This document shows, piece by piece, positions 35,410 through 46,161 of a stretch of 64,000 nucleotides of DNA. The translations under genes and the position numbers were made by a program. Position 1 is the first letter of the stretch. Every line of letters starts with the position of its first letter. This stretch comes from Pagrus major (taxonomy: Eukaryota; Chordata; Actinopteri; Spariformes; Sparidae), in NCBI RefSeq assembly GCF_040436345.1, contig NC_133230.1, positions 2,336,797 to 2,400,796 on the forward strand. Reading direction: 5' to 3'. Below the pieces are notes generated by a model that was not told where the DNA came from, searched no databases, and saw nothing but the letters and a program-made list of their open reading frames with translations.

Positions 35410-36947
35410 TCATGTCTTCTCACCTGTGTGAGTTCTCATGTGGACTGTTAAGTGAGCAGGACGCCTGAAAGCTTTCCCACATGTTTTGCAAGTATACGGC
35501 TTCTCACCAGTGTGGATTCTCATGTGACGAGTCAAGAGAGCACAACACCCGAAAGACTTCTCACACATTTCGCAGGTAAAAGGCTTATCACCTGTGTGAG
35601 TTCTCATGTGGACTGTTAAGTGAGCAGGACGCCTGAAAGCTTCCCCACATGTTTGGCAAGTATACGGTTTCTCACCAGTGTGGATTCTCATGTGAGGAGT
35701 TAATTGAGTACTTCGGCTGAAAGCTTTCCCACATGTTTTGCAAGTATAAGGCTTCTCACCTGTGTGGGTTCTCATGTGAACTCTTAAGTTAGCACGATAC
35801 CCGAAAGCCTTCCCACAAATTTCACAGGTAAAAGGCTTCTCACCTGTGTGAGTTCTCATGTGACATGTTATGGCACTGCTGTCCTTGAAAGTCTTCCCAC
35901 ATGTTTTGCAAGTATAAGGCTTCTCACCTGTGTGGGTTCTCATGTGGACTGTTAAGTGAGCACGAAGCCCAAAAGCCTTCCCACAAATTTCACAGGTAAA
36001 AGGCTTCTCACCTGTGTGGATTCTCATGTGTTGATTTAATTCACTACAACATTTGAAAGTCTTCCCACAAGTGTTGCAAGAATACGGTTTCTCACCAGTG
36101 TGGGTTTTCATGTGACGAGTTAAGTGAGCAGGACACCTGAAAGCTTTCCCACATGTTTGGCAAGAATACGGTTTCTCACCAGTGTGGATTCTCATGTGAC
36201 GAGTTAAGTGAGCACTTTGGATGAAAGCTTTCCCACATGTTTTGCAAGTATACAGCTTCTCACCAGTGTGGATTCTCATGTGACATTTTATGGCACTGCT
36301 GTCGTTGAAAGTCTTCCCACATGTTTTGCAAGAATAAGGCTTCTCACCTGTGTGGGTTCTCATGTGGACTGTTAAGTGAGCACTTCGGCTGAAAGTCTTC
36401 CCACATGTTTGGCAAGAATATGGCTTCTCACTTATGTGGGTTTTTAGGTGTGCATTCAATAGGTACTTAAACTTAAAAGCCTTTCCACATGTGTCACATT
36501 TGAAAGACTTTCTATCTTGGTGAGTGTTATGGTGAATGTCTGATGAGGTAGAGTTTTTTGCATTATCACTGTGACTTTTGCTTCTGTCATGTCTTTTCTC
36601 TTGTTTTGGCTCTCCATCTCCAGCTGATCCTGAATCTCCATGTTTTCCTCCTTTCTGATCTTGGCTCTCAGCTACATGAGAGTTGTTGGAGAGGAGCTGG
36701 TGGTCACTTTTTGGTTCTGCTTCACTGTGGTCACTTTCCTCATAAGTTGGAGTCAACATGACGGTATCCGTCTCAACCTTCAGTACAAGCTGCTCTCCCT
36801 CCCGACTGGTGCAGAGTTCCTCCTGTTCCTCTTTAATCTCTGGAGGCTCTGGGTCCTCTTGGTCCAGACTGGAGTTCCTCTCCTGGTTACAGACCTGCTG
36901 GTCAGCGAGAACCTCCTCCTCCTTACAGACATGTTGCTGTGGGAGCT
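35410..36947 (-). CDS. Gene H, exon 2: C2H2 zinc-finger protein (13 fingers)
   Basis: With exon 1 at 37856-38027 it gives 569 aa. Thirteen complete fingers follow the spacer. Four of them have the FTCE-(I/M)C start, more than in any other gene here. Two carry the KDSSAI/NDSSAI helix that recurs near the end of I and J. The first linker is ISEKPY and the protein ends GEKT before TGA, a change from the usual GEKP-TAA (Pro to Thr, with a different stop codon). Finger 11 has CGEAF. It is the minus-strand gene closest to the head-to-head pivot. Confidence 0.9.
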
Positions 36948-37855
36948 CTGGAGGGACAGAGAACAAAAGGCAGAGATTATTTAATCAACCAATCAACCTT
37001 TATTTGTAGTAACTTGTATTATGTAAACCTGAGCACATTTCAATTCATCCTCAAATATGCATGTTCTTCTCCAGGAACAGCAACTGAACAGCAACTGAAC
37101 AGCAACTGAACAGCAACTGAACAGCATGCTCAGAGGTGAGTGCACTTCTCTGAGTGGTGATTAGCACCAGTATGAGTCTCCTGCATCCCTCTTGTTTGTA
37201 GTATGTAGGAGTGCGTTTCCCACTCGTTATCAATAAAATGGGCAGTCCTTGCTTCACGTAGGACTCTGTGGCCCGTGAAGTCCATCCATCGCAGGTGAGC
37301 ACAATTCTCTCTGCAGACTGGAGCGATCCTCCCCCTTTCCTCTCGTCTCATCATAAAGAGCTGGAATAGCTTCTTCTGTGAAATATTTCCTGCTCTGTAT
37401 TTCATACCTTGGTTCCAGTGTTTGTAGTATTTGGTAAAAACATCATTTTCCTTGTTATGAATGTTTTGAATGTAAAATCTACATTTTTCACAATAGTTTC
37501 CAGCTCATCTGACCCACTGACTCAAAATCAATGCCGACATGTCTTCATAATAGGTTCAATGAGACACACCTCTTTCTGTTGAGTTTCAGTGCTCCTCATA
37601 TTGTTCTGAACGTTTTGTGTGTAAAATCAGCATTTTTTGAGTGGAGTTTGGCTGCGGTCTTCTATAGAACGGAGCCCAGCCGTGCAGCGGGCACTCAGAA
37701 CCTCCGGAGTCCCGGAGTGGAATGAACCAACACGAGGGAAACACTCGTCTGTTCGCTCCATGTAGTGAAACGTGGCTGCGATGCATATCTCCCCCTCTAT
37801 GGCCACTCCAGGGCTCTGAACATTAGTGTTGTTAAAATAATAAACTTGTCCTCAC
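36948..37855 (-). mobile_element. Gene H intron; best-preserved view of the dead hAT transposase fragment
   Basis: Within this 908-bp intron, minus strand about 37440-37140, three successive frames read like a BED-type hAT transposase. The order is a TLEPRYEIQSRKYFTEEA-like segment, then LTCDGWTSRATESYV (37302 downward), then TAHFIDNEWETHSYILQTRG with MQETHTGAN. Frame changes between them show it is dead. The DGWTS...TAHFI...LQTR order is typical of ZBED-related hAT proteins. The same fragment is in every intron of the array (12 copies), so it entered before the array expanded. Four 11-mer copies lie at 37077-37120. Confidence 0.75.
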
Positions 37856-38027
37856 CTGTCCTGTGTAACTTTACTTGGGGTTTCCAGCAGATATCCAGCA
37901 GGACGCGCTGCCGATCGATCTCTTCCTCGTACTGGACGATAGTTGTTTTAAACACTCGGAATATTTCTTCAGCAGCAGCAGTTAGTCGCTCGTTGACAAA
38001 CTCTCTCAAACTCTCAACTGAACTCAT
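37856..38027 (-). CDS. Gene H, exon 1: N-terminal helical module
   Basis: Equal in protein to gene A exon 1, start at 38027, intact donor. Its promoter (38028-38208) faces the transposable-element pivot and, 6.9 kb away, the promoter of gene I on the other strand. Confidence 0.88.
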
Positions 38028-38305
38028 TGTTCTTTAATTACTAGTTCAATAATGAGCTGCGCTGTGACTCAGTACCGTCTTCCACTTCGTTCATTACACA
38101 CAGGCAGCTAATGCTGCTAGCTGCTACTGTTTACTTCCGCTGGGTGTCACGCTGTTAAGCTCCGACGGGGGAAGTGCGGAGGCTTTTAATTCCGCTTCAG
38201 ACTGAACACATTTTATTCAGAACTTGTTTAAAACAATATCTGACTACTCTTTTAAACCTGAATAAATAATTTGGACGAAAAATGTTGTCCAGTTGCTAAG
38301 CAACC
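38028..38305 (-). promoter_or_regulatory. Gene H promoter block
   Basis: Standard TATA-less block with AP-1 TGAGTCA, an ETS-like GCGGAAGT and a GGGGAAGTG element to about 38208. A short piece of 3'-flank consensus follows, broken at a CTT microsatellite (38306). Confidence 0.6.
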
Positions 38306-39300
38306 TCTTCTTCTTCTTCTTCTTCTTCTTCTTGTTTTTCGGCGGTTGGCATCCAGCTAAATGGTGCATTACCGCCACCTCCTGCCCCGGAGTGTGAATC
38401 AAACAGTCAGGCTTACAATCTAAAACCCACCTATACTCACACCCACACACGCACACACCCTTATCTAAAACCAATTCACTATCTCTATCTATATCCTGTT
38501 ACTGCCCCGTCCCTGCTACTCCTTCACAAGCTATAAAAGACCCATGTTTCCCTTAAAAACGCCAACAACACCCTGACCTGTGCTCTCTCACACATACTCA
38601 ATACCCCTCTCAGTGTGAGTTCCTGAACCCCTAATGCCCTCAGCCTACTCTTCATCAGCTCTCTCTGCATCTCATCCCCCCTGCAACTCAGGATTATATG
38701 TTCCACTGACTCCTCCACCTGACACCCCTCACACCAGCCTGTCTGGTGTCTCCCCACCATTTTTAATGTTTTATTTAGTGCACATTGTCCCAGCCTCAAT
38801 CTTGTCAGTATACTTTCCTTTCTCCTACGTCCACTACTCACCCTATCTGTCTTTACACTCTTTTGTATATGAAATAAATGCCTTCCTTTCCTTTCACTGT
38901 CCCACCTTCCTTGCCATATTTGGTTGTTTTTTCCCCCAGATTATACCCTTAGCCTGTGACTTACTTATACTAATCTGCATTTGTATACTTGCTTTCTTTA
39001 AAACCCTCTTCACCGGTTCATCAATCCTCTCATTCCCCCTCACCCCTACATGTGCTGGTACCCACAAAAATTTAACATGACGTCCCTGATTTGCTATCCT
39101 TGTAAGCAGTAGGTGATTTGTTAATTTTTAACAGGGGGTATGGCCCAATGGGAGCACCACCCTGCCCCGACACACCTGTGTGCACCTCCCAAAGGACATT
39201 GTTGACGCCTTAACCACAACTGTGGCATTTCTAATTTTACAACTCCATTTTATCCAGTTATCTTCCTTCTCTCCCTACTACAATTGTCTTTGTATAACTG
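38306..39300 (-). mobile_element. I/Nimb-like LINE, 3' part
   Basis: On the minus strand it ends in GGTGGCGGTAATGCACC, then CCAACCGCC and an AAG repeat tail (38306-38332 as CTT). The frame at 38841-38524 has the C-terminal pattern of RNase-H-bearing I-clade LINEs: GRRRKESILTRLRLGQCALN, then a Cys/His knuckle (CEGCQVEESVEHIILSC). Upstream coding sequence to about 39100 is broken. This 5'-truncated dead copy sits 280 bp upstream of gene H exon 1. Confidence 0.75.
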
Positions 39301-40479
39301 TATTAAAGTAATGAGTAAATACACCTTTAAATTGTCTGCAGTGGACTGAGTTTATTCAGGCAGGGTTTTCTCATGTTTCTCACAATTCACTACAAGCAGG
39401 GTCATTTTAAGTTACATGACCCCTTGGAGTTTTTTACCATCTAAATTCCTTGAAGGACACAAAATGAACATTGTGCAAAATAGTAGAGCCCGACTGACTG
39501 ATATTAGCCTCTCATAAATATATGAGTATCAGTGTATATATTGTCCGATATGCATCGATATGAAAACCGTATATTTAAAAACTATAATGGAGAAATCATG
39601 CTTGGGCTAATTTAAAATTGGTGTAATGACACAGTTTGTCCAGCAGAGTGCGCTTCAACTAATAAAACATGTAGCTCCTCTCGGTAGTAAAGCATGAGGC
39701 CCGAGATCATTTTATAAAACAGGGTTTATTCAGTCATCGAGCGACCCAGACAGACCCGTGAGAACTGAAGCAAAAGAAAATAAACAAACAATCACGTAAA
39801 TGAATATGCTGATGCAGAGCTTGTGGCTTAATGTAATTACACAATACACCAATAAACCACACCTCGTAGGCTGCACACTACCAAAGGGGCTGAATCTTGT
39901 CCTTTCTTCTTTCTTTGTCTTCTTTGTTTACATTTAACGATGTAACTCTTTATATTACTTTACTCTAATGTGTGTGTGGAGATAACCTGCCGTGTGGTTT
40001 CTCCCTTGCCATGCTCTGCCAGGTGGTGTCTCATTAAAAGGGTACCGTGTAGAAACAAAAAACAAACAATGAGCCCGCTTCACTGAAAGGGTAGGTAGGA
40101 ACAAAAATAAATAAATAAATAAGAATGTATTAACTGACTTGGGCAGTTACAAAACAGCTGGTGTCAGGAAATGTAACAGCTGCCTCACTAATGGTTGAAC
40201 TATAAACCAGCACAAACATGACAATTACCAACAGAACATAAGCCACCATGTTCTGAACAGACACTAAAAACACTTACAAAAAGTAACATTTTAGTTTTAG
40301 AAAAGGAAACTTGTTGTGCTCCTCCTCTACAGAGAGACGCGCTGGGAATCCACCGGAAGCTGCTCTATGACGTCGCGTCTGCTACAGGTTTTGTTCCGCC
40401 CTCCGAACGACGTCATACCATGAATGTATGAAGAGAACGTTTCAGAACCGAGCCTTTGGCCTGCCCGATTTTGTTGACT
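39301..40479. other. Pivot interior, mostly unassigned
   Basis: No gene recognised. At 39484 TAGAGCCCGACTGACTGATA resembles the start of a small non-autonomous DNA element. Around 40365-40420 there are two GACGTC cores (CRE-like) close to a GC-rich stretch. The remainder is AT-rich and unassigned. Confidence 0.4.
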
Positions 40480-41370
40480 TGCTCAGATTTGAACGTTTTT
40501 ATACAATCGGGAGTCTGCACACGGTGTTTTATTTTGAAAATTGACCGGATGCTCTATGCCGTTCCTGTGTCTCTGACTTCCTGCCGACGCGATCTGCTCT
40601 GTGCAGCTTGTTGCGGCTTCCGTCAGAAATCGACCAGGCAGCCGGAACAAAGCAGCCGCGCTCGGCTCAACTGTGCGCCGTCGATCAACATTTACTAAAG
40701 TATATACTGATGCATCAAAGACAACTAACAACAGAGTAGCAGTTGCGTTCACCATCCCAGATTTAAATATTGTGTCAATTAAAAGAATCAGTAATAACAT
40801 CGGTATTTCCGGGAGAAATGGTAGCTATTCTTTTAGTACTTGAGTGGGCGGAAAGAAATAAACTAAAGTACTAATAGGATCAGATTCAAGCAGTTCATTA
40901 ACCAGTCTCAAAAACATGCAATCAGAAACAAGACAAGATATTCTGGTGGAAATAGCTCAAACTGTATAAAATTACCAGAGCAGGAGTAAATGTGAAGAAT
41001 ATGACAGTAAACTATAGTAAGGCGGAAGTTAAAAGCATTATCAAAGTAGAAATGAAAAAGAAGTGGCAGGAGGGTTGGAACAAGGAAAATAAAGGTAGAG
41101 TGTTCTACAGTATCCAAAGGGAGGTGGGAAGGATGAGAGAAAATAGTAGAAGTAAAAAAGAAGAAGATATAATATCAAGAATGAGATTTGTATGATGAAA
41201 GTAATTGGGAAACATGAAACTGGTATGTGTCAACAGTGTAATTATCAAGAAACAGTTGAACATGTCATTATAAATGGTCCTAAGTATCAGCGGCAAAGGA
41301 GGATTCTGAGAGACAGACTCAGTAGAGAGCAAATCAAATTCATCAAATGTTTTAATTAAAAGAATATAGG
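40480..41370 (+). mobile_element. I/Nimb-like LINE, RNase H and C-terminal part
   Basis: The plus strand encodes, in broken frames, an RNase-H-like start (YTDASKTTNNRVAVAF, 40705 onward) and then the LINE C-terminus (WQEGWNKENKGRVFYSIQ; later IGKHETGMCQQC and ETVEHVI). It is the same clade as 38306-39300 but in the opposite orientation. Its 3' tail is probably 44815-44940, separated by a nested repeat (41394-44775). It is dead. Confidence 0.7.
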
Positions 41371-41393
41371 TATTAATATTATAATTTTCATTG

Positions 41394-41437
<44 letters not shown>

Positions 41438-44400
41438 GGGCCCGAGCAGGGAACCTGCGAGGTCCCTATTGTAATTGCAATGATTATTATTATTATTAGG
41501 GCCCGAGCAGTGAAACTGCGAGGACCCTATTGTAATTGTAGTGATTATTATTTTTTTTTTTTTTTTTTTTTTTCTTTGTCCAAAATGATCGCATTTTTCA
41601 CTGCCTGAACATACCCCAAAACTCACCAAACTTGGAATATAGATCAGACCTGGCGAAAAATTTTATAATCTGTTGTCGTTTTGAATTTTCACCACTAGGT
41701 GGCGCTACTATCAAGGAAAGTGTGTTTTGCCTAATAACTCCCACATACTTTGTCGCACGTTCAAAAACCTTATATCCACGCGTTCAGTGAATCCGGCTGA
41801 ATCTCCTGATATAGGCCACGCCCATTTCCGCCTACCGTTTTTTTTCGCTAGCTCGTAAAATGTCGCAAACCTACTTTTTCGAACTCCTCCCAGGCAATTT
41901 CACCGATTTTCACCAAACTTTGCACACAGCATCTGTGGACCCTTCTGACAAAAAGTTATTAAAAGAATTTTGATATGCCAAAGATTACTCAAGTTATTAA
42001 ATAACAACTTCCTGTAAAATCGGGTCAAAACAGGAAGTGTTGCATATCTCCACATTGGTTTGTCCGAATGACGTGAAACTCAGGATACTACTTGCTTATG
42101 AGCCCCAAAGGCTCTGTGCAAAATTTTGGCCGACGACCACTAGGTGGCGCTATTTAAATTGAAGTATTTTATATCTCAACATCGCTTGGTTGGATGAACA
42201 CAAAACTTGGTACACTCATTGCCAATGCCCTCCTGAGCATAGCTGACAAAGGGGTTATTGATCTGACACTAGGTGGCGCTCTGGTGGCAGTTTCATTTTA
42301 TAATTGGCACTGTGCCCACACTATAACACTTATGGATATGAAATTCATAGGGGTGGTATAGACTGGCCCCTGTAACTCACACACCAAAAATGACCAGCAG
42401 GTGGCGCTATTATCAAGAAAAAAAGTTTTTTGCTAATTACTCCCACATAATATGGTGCACATTGTTAAACATTATATCTACGTGTTCCCTGAATACAGCC
42501 GAACAGTGTGATGTAGGCCACGCCCACGTTCGCACTGAATTTCCATTTGCAAATTCGCCAAATGTCGCAAACCTACTTTTTCGAACTCCTCCCAGGCAAT
42601 TTTTCCAATTTGCACCAAACTTTGCACGCAGCATCTCTGGACCCTCCTGACAAAAAGTTATTAAAAGAAATGTGCTAGTCCACAGAACGCCCAAAATATA
42701 AAACAACAATTTCCTGCGCATTGTGGTCAAACAGACATTCTTGTGTATCTTGATGAAATACAGTCCGATCAACACAAAACTTTTGGCAATTGTGTTCCAT
42801 GGCACGATGAGCATTTCTACAAAATTTCATGCAAATCGACCAATAGGTGGCGCTTTTATTGCTAAATGACGAAATGACAGCTTGACTGCCTTCACTTTCA
42901 TTTCCTCAATGGAAGTTGTTGCAAGTACAAGCCCCGACAGCAGCATGTCACGACAGCAGCATGTAACAACGGCAGCATGTAACGACGGCAGCATGCCGCG
43001 ACGGCAGCACGCCCCGACCCGCGTGGACTGCGAGGGCCCGTTCATCGCTGCTTGCAGCTTTAATTATTATTATTATTTTATTCCTTCGTCCAAAATGATG
43101 GCATTTTTCACTGCCTGAATGTGAATGAAAAGTCGATTTTATTTGGCAAAGTCAGTGGGCTTGGCGAAAAATGTTATAATCTGTTGTTGTTGTGAACGTG
43201 CACCACTAGGTGGCGCTATTATCAATGTAAGTACGTTTTGGCTAATAACTCCCACATACTTTGTCGCACCTTCAAAAACCTTATATCCACGCGTTCAGTG
43301 AATTGTGCTGAATCTCCTGATATAGGCCACGCCCATTTCTGCTTTGCGTTTTTTTCAGTAGCTCGCGAAATGTCGCAAACCTACTTTTTCGAACTCCTCC
43401 CAGGCAATGTCACCAATTTGCACCAAACTTTACACACAGCATCTGTGGACCCTCCTGACAAAAAGTTATTAAAAGAATTGTGATATTCCAAGAAATACTC
43501 AAGTTATTAAATAACAAGTTCCTGCAGATTTCTTTCCAAACAGGAAGTGTTGCATATCTTCACATTGGTTTGTCCAAATGACGTGAAACTCAGGATACTA
43601 CTTGCTCATGAGGCCCAAAGGCTCTGTGCGAAATTTTGGGTGATGACAACTAGGTGGCGCTATTTAAATTGAAGAATTTTATATCTCGACATCGGTTGGT
43701 CGGATGAACACAAAACTTGTTACACTCATTGCCACTGCCCTCCTGATGACAGCTGACAAAGGGGTTAGTGATCTGACACTAGGTGGCGCTCTGGTGGCAG
43801 TTTCATTTTATATTTGGCACTGTGCCCACACCATAACACTTATGGATATGAAATTCATAGGGGTGGTATAGACTGGCCCCTGTAACTCACACACCAAAAA
43901 TGACCAGCAGGTGGCGCTATCATCAACACAAACCATTTTTGCCTAATAACTCCCACATACTTTGTCGCACATTCAAAAACCTTATATCCACACGTTCAGT
44001 GAATCTTGCTGAATCTCCTGATATAGGCCACGCCCATTTGCGCCTAGCGTTTTTTTTCGCTAGCTCGCGAAATGTCACAAACCTACTTTTTCGAACTCCT
44101 CCCAGGCAATTTCACCGATTTTCACCAAACTTTGCACACAGCATCAGTGGACCCTTCTGACAAAAAGTTATTAAAAGAATTTTGATACGCCAAAGAATAC
44201 TCAAGTTATTAAATAACAACTTCCTGTGGATTCGGGTCAAAACAGGAAGTGTTGCATATCTCCACATTGGTGTGTCCAAATGACATGAAACTGAGGACAC
44301 TACTTCCCCATGAGCCCCTAAGGCTCTGTGTAAAATCTTGGCCCATGATCACTAGGTGGCGCTATTTAAATTGAAGTATTTTATATCTCGACGTCAGTTG

Positions 44401-44775
44401 GTCGACTTAACACGAAACTTGGTACACTGATTGCCAATGGCCTCCTGAGGACAGCTGACGAAGGTGTTACCGATCTGACACTAGGTGGCGCTCTGGTGGC
44501 AGTTTCATTTTATAATTGGCACTGTGCCCACACCATAACACTTATGGATATGAAACTGATTGGGGTGGTATAGACTGCCATCTGTAACTCACACACCAAA
44601 AATCACCAGCAGGTGGCGCTATTATCAACACATAACCGCTTTTTGGCTATCAGTTAAGACATGCGCGCACAATAACGGGGCAATGGGTCCGGGTAAGGAG
44701 CACGCCCCGCCAGCAGCACGCCCCGACCCGCGTGGCCTGCGAGGGCCCGTTCATCGCTGCTTGCAGCTTTAATTA
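41394..44775 (+). mobile_element. GGGCCCGAGCAG repeat, two tandem copies, rich in CTCF-like motifs
   Basis: The block starts after a TTA microsatellite (41398-41438) with AGGGCCCGAGCAG and has internal units that recur two to three times: GATATAGGCCACGCCCATTT, CAAACCTACTTTTTCGAACT and the motif AGGTGGCGCT. CGAGGGCCCGTTCATCGCTG plus TTGCAGCTTTAATTATT closes it twice (about 43030-43070 and 44738-44775), so two copies lie in tandem. The open frames are short and unlike proteins. I recognise it as a common fish repeat but not its class. Confidence 0.65.
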
Positions 44776-44809
44776 TTATTATTATTATTATTATTTTGAT
44801 CCTCTGCCA

Positions 44810-44940
44810 GTAGTCGTAGTATTCCATTCTGATCCACACTCCAGTTCAGAAGGTGGCGGTAATGCACTGCTAAAAGTCGTTTGCCGACCGCCATGAAGAA
44901 GAAGAAGAAGAAGGAGAAGAAGAAGAAGAAGAAGAAGAAG
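44810..44940 (+). mobile_element. LINE 3' tail with AAG microsatellite
   Basis: CACACTCCAGTTCAGAAGG and GTGGCGGTAATGCAC, a CCGACCGCC box and an (AAG)n tail (44893-44940) form the 3' end of the I/Nimb-like LINE, like the inverted copy at 38306-38390. The tail joins the gene I promoter at 44941 with no spacer. Confidence 0.7.
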
Positions 44941-45095
44941 CCTCCGCACTTCCCCCGTCGGAGCTTAACAGCGTGACACCCAGCGGAAGTAAACAGTAGC
45001 AGCTAGCAGCATTAGCTGCCTGTGTGTAATGAACGAAGTGGAAGACGGTACTGAGTCACAGCGCAGCTCATTATTGAATCAGTAATTAAAGAACA
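44941..45095 (+). promoter_or_regulatory. Array promoter and 5' UTR (gene I copy) with a short upstream ORF
   Basis: The block is present before all eleven exon-1 copies: 3670-3850, 13848-14028, 18058-18238, 22816-22996, 26722-26902, 30043-30223, 33280-33460, 38028-38208, here, 49158-49312 and 58174-58328. It has no TATA box. Visible sites are CACTTCCCC (ETS-like, reverse), GCGGAAGTAAA (44983-44993, ETS-like), the palindrome-rich AGCTAGCAGCATTAGCT, and an exact AP-1 site TGAGTCA (45052-45058). An upstream ATG at 45029 opens an 18-codon ORF ending at 45085, 10 nt before the main ATG. In the other copies a TAG ends it one codon earlier. The transcription start is not known. Confidence 0.65.
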
Positions 45096-45267
45096 ATGAG
45101 TTCAGTTGAGAGTTTGAGAGAGTTTGTCAACGAGCGACTAACTGCTGCTGCTGAAGAAATATTCCGAGTGTTTAAAACAACTATCGTCCAGTACGAGGAA
45201 GAGATCGATCGGCAGCGCGTCCTGCTGGATATCTGCTGGAAACCCCAAGTAAAGTTACACAGGACAG
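45096..45267 (+). CDS. Gene I, exon 1: N-terminal helical module
   Basis: Start ATG in AACAATGAG, 57 codons, donor ACAG|GTGAGG at 45268. The protein is identical to gene A exon 1 although it lies on the other strand and beyond the pivot. Splices to 46162-47558. Confidence 0.9.
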
Positions 45268-46161
45268 GTGAGGACAAGTTTATTATTTTAACAACACTAA
45301 TGTTCAGAGCCCTGGAGTGGCCATAGAGGGGGAGATATGCATCGCAGCCACGTTTCACTACATGGAGCGAACAGACGAGTGTTTCCCTCGTGTTGGTTCA
45401 TTCCACTCCGGGACTCCGGAGGTTCTGAGTGCCCGCTGCACGGCTGGGCTCCGTTCTATAGAAGACCGCAGCCAAACTCCACTCAAAAAATGCTGATTTT
45501 ACACACAAAACGTTCAGAACAATACGAGGAGCACTAAAACTCAACAGAAAGAGGTGTGTCTCATTGAACCTATTATGAAGACATGTCGGCATTGATTTTG
45601 AGTCAGTGGGTCAAATGAGCTGGAAACTATTGGGAACAATGTAGATTTTACAGTCAAAACATTAATAACAAGGAAAATGATGTTTTTTGCCAAATGCTAC
45701 AAACACTGGAACCAAGGTATGAAATACAGAGCAGAACATATTTCACAGAAGAAGCTATTCCATCTCTTTATGATGAGACGAGAGGAAAGGTGGAGGATCG
45801 CTCCAGTCTGCAGAGAGAATTGTGCTCACCTGCGATGGATGGACTTCACGGGCCACAGAGTCCTACGTGAAGCAAGGACTGCCCATTTTATTGATAACGA
45901 GTGGGAAACGCACTCCTATATACTACAAACAAGAGGGACGAGACTCATACCGGTGCTAATCACCACTCAGAGAAGTGCACTCACCTCTGAGCATGCTGTT
46001 CAGTTGCTGTTCAGTTGCTGTTCAGTTGCTGTTCCTGAAGAAGAACATGCATATTTGAGGATGAATTGAAATGTGCTCAGGTTTACATAATACAAGTCAC
46101 TACAAATAAAGGTTGATTGGTTGATTAAATAATCTCTGCCTTTTGTTTTCTGTCCCTCCAG
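45268..46161 (+). other. Gene I intron
   Basis: An 894-bp intron with the hAT fossil (about 45677-45990), three copies of the 11-mer (plus-strand TTCAGTTGCTG, about 46000-46032) and the acceptor TGTCCCTCCAG. Confidence 0.78.

Noticed and set aside
40896-41117. Single-exon small genes within the pivot
   Set aside because: Frames there are broken pieces of LINE coding sequence or AT-rich shadows.
45677-46069. 130-codon open frame in the intron (MMFFAKCYKHWNQG...) as a possible small conserved gene
   Set aside because: Its frames resemble pieces of a hAT transposase in different registers, and stops and frame differ between copies. Conservation follows from recent duplication of the unit.
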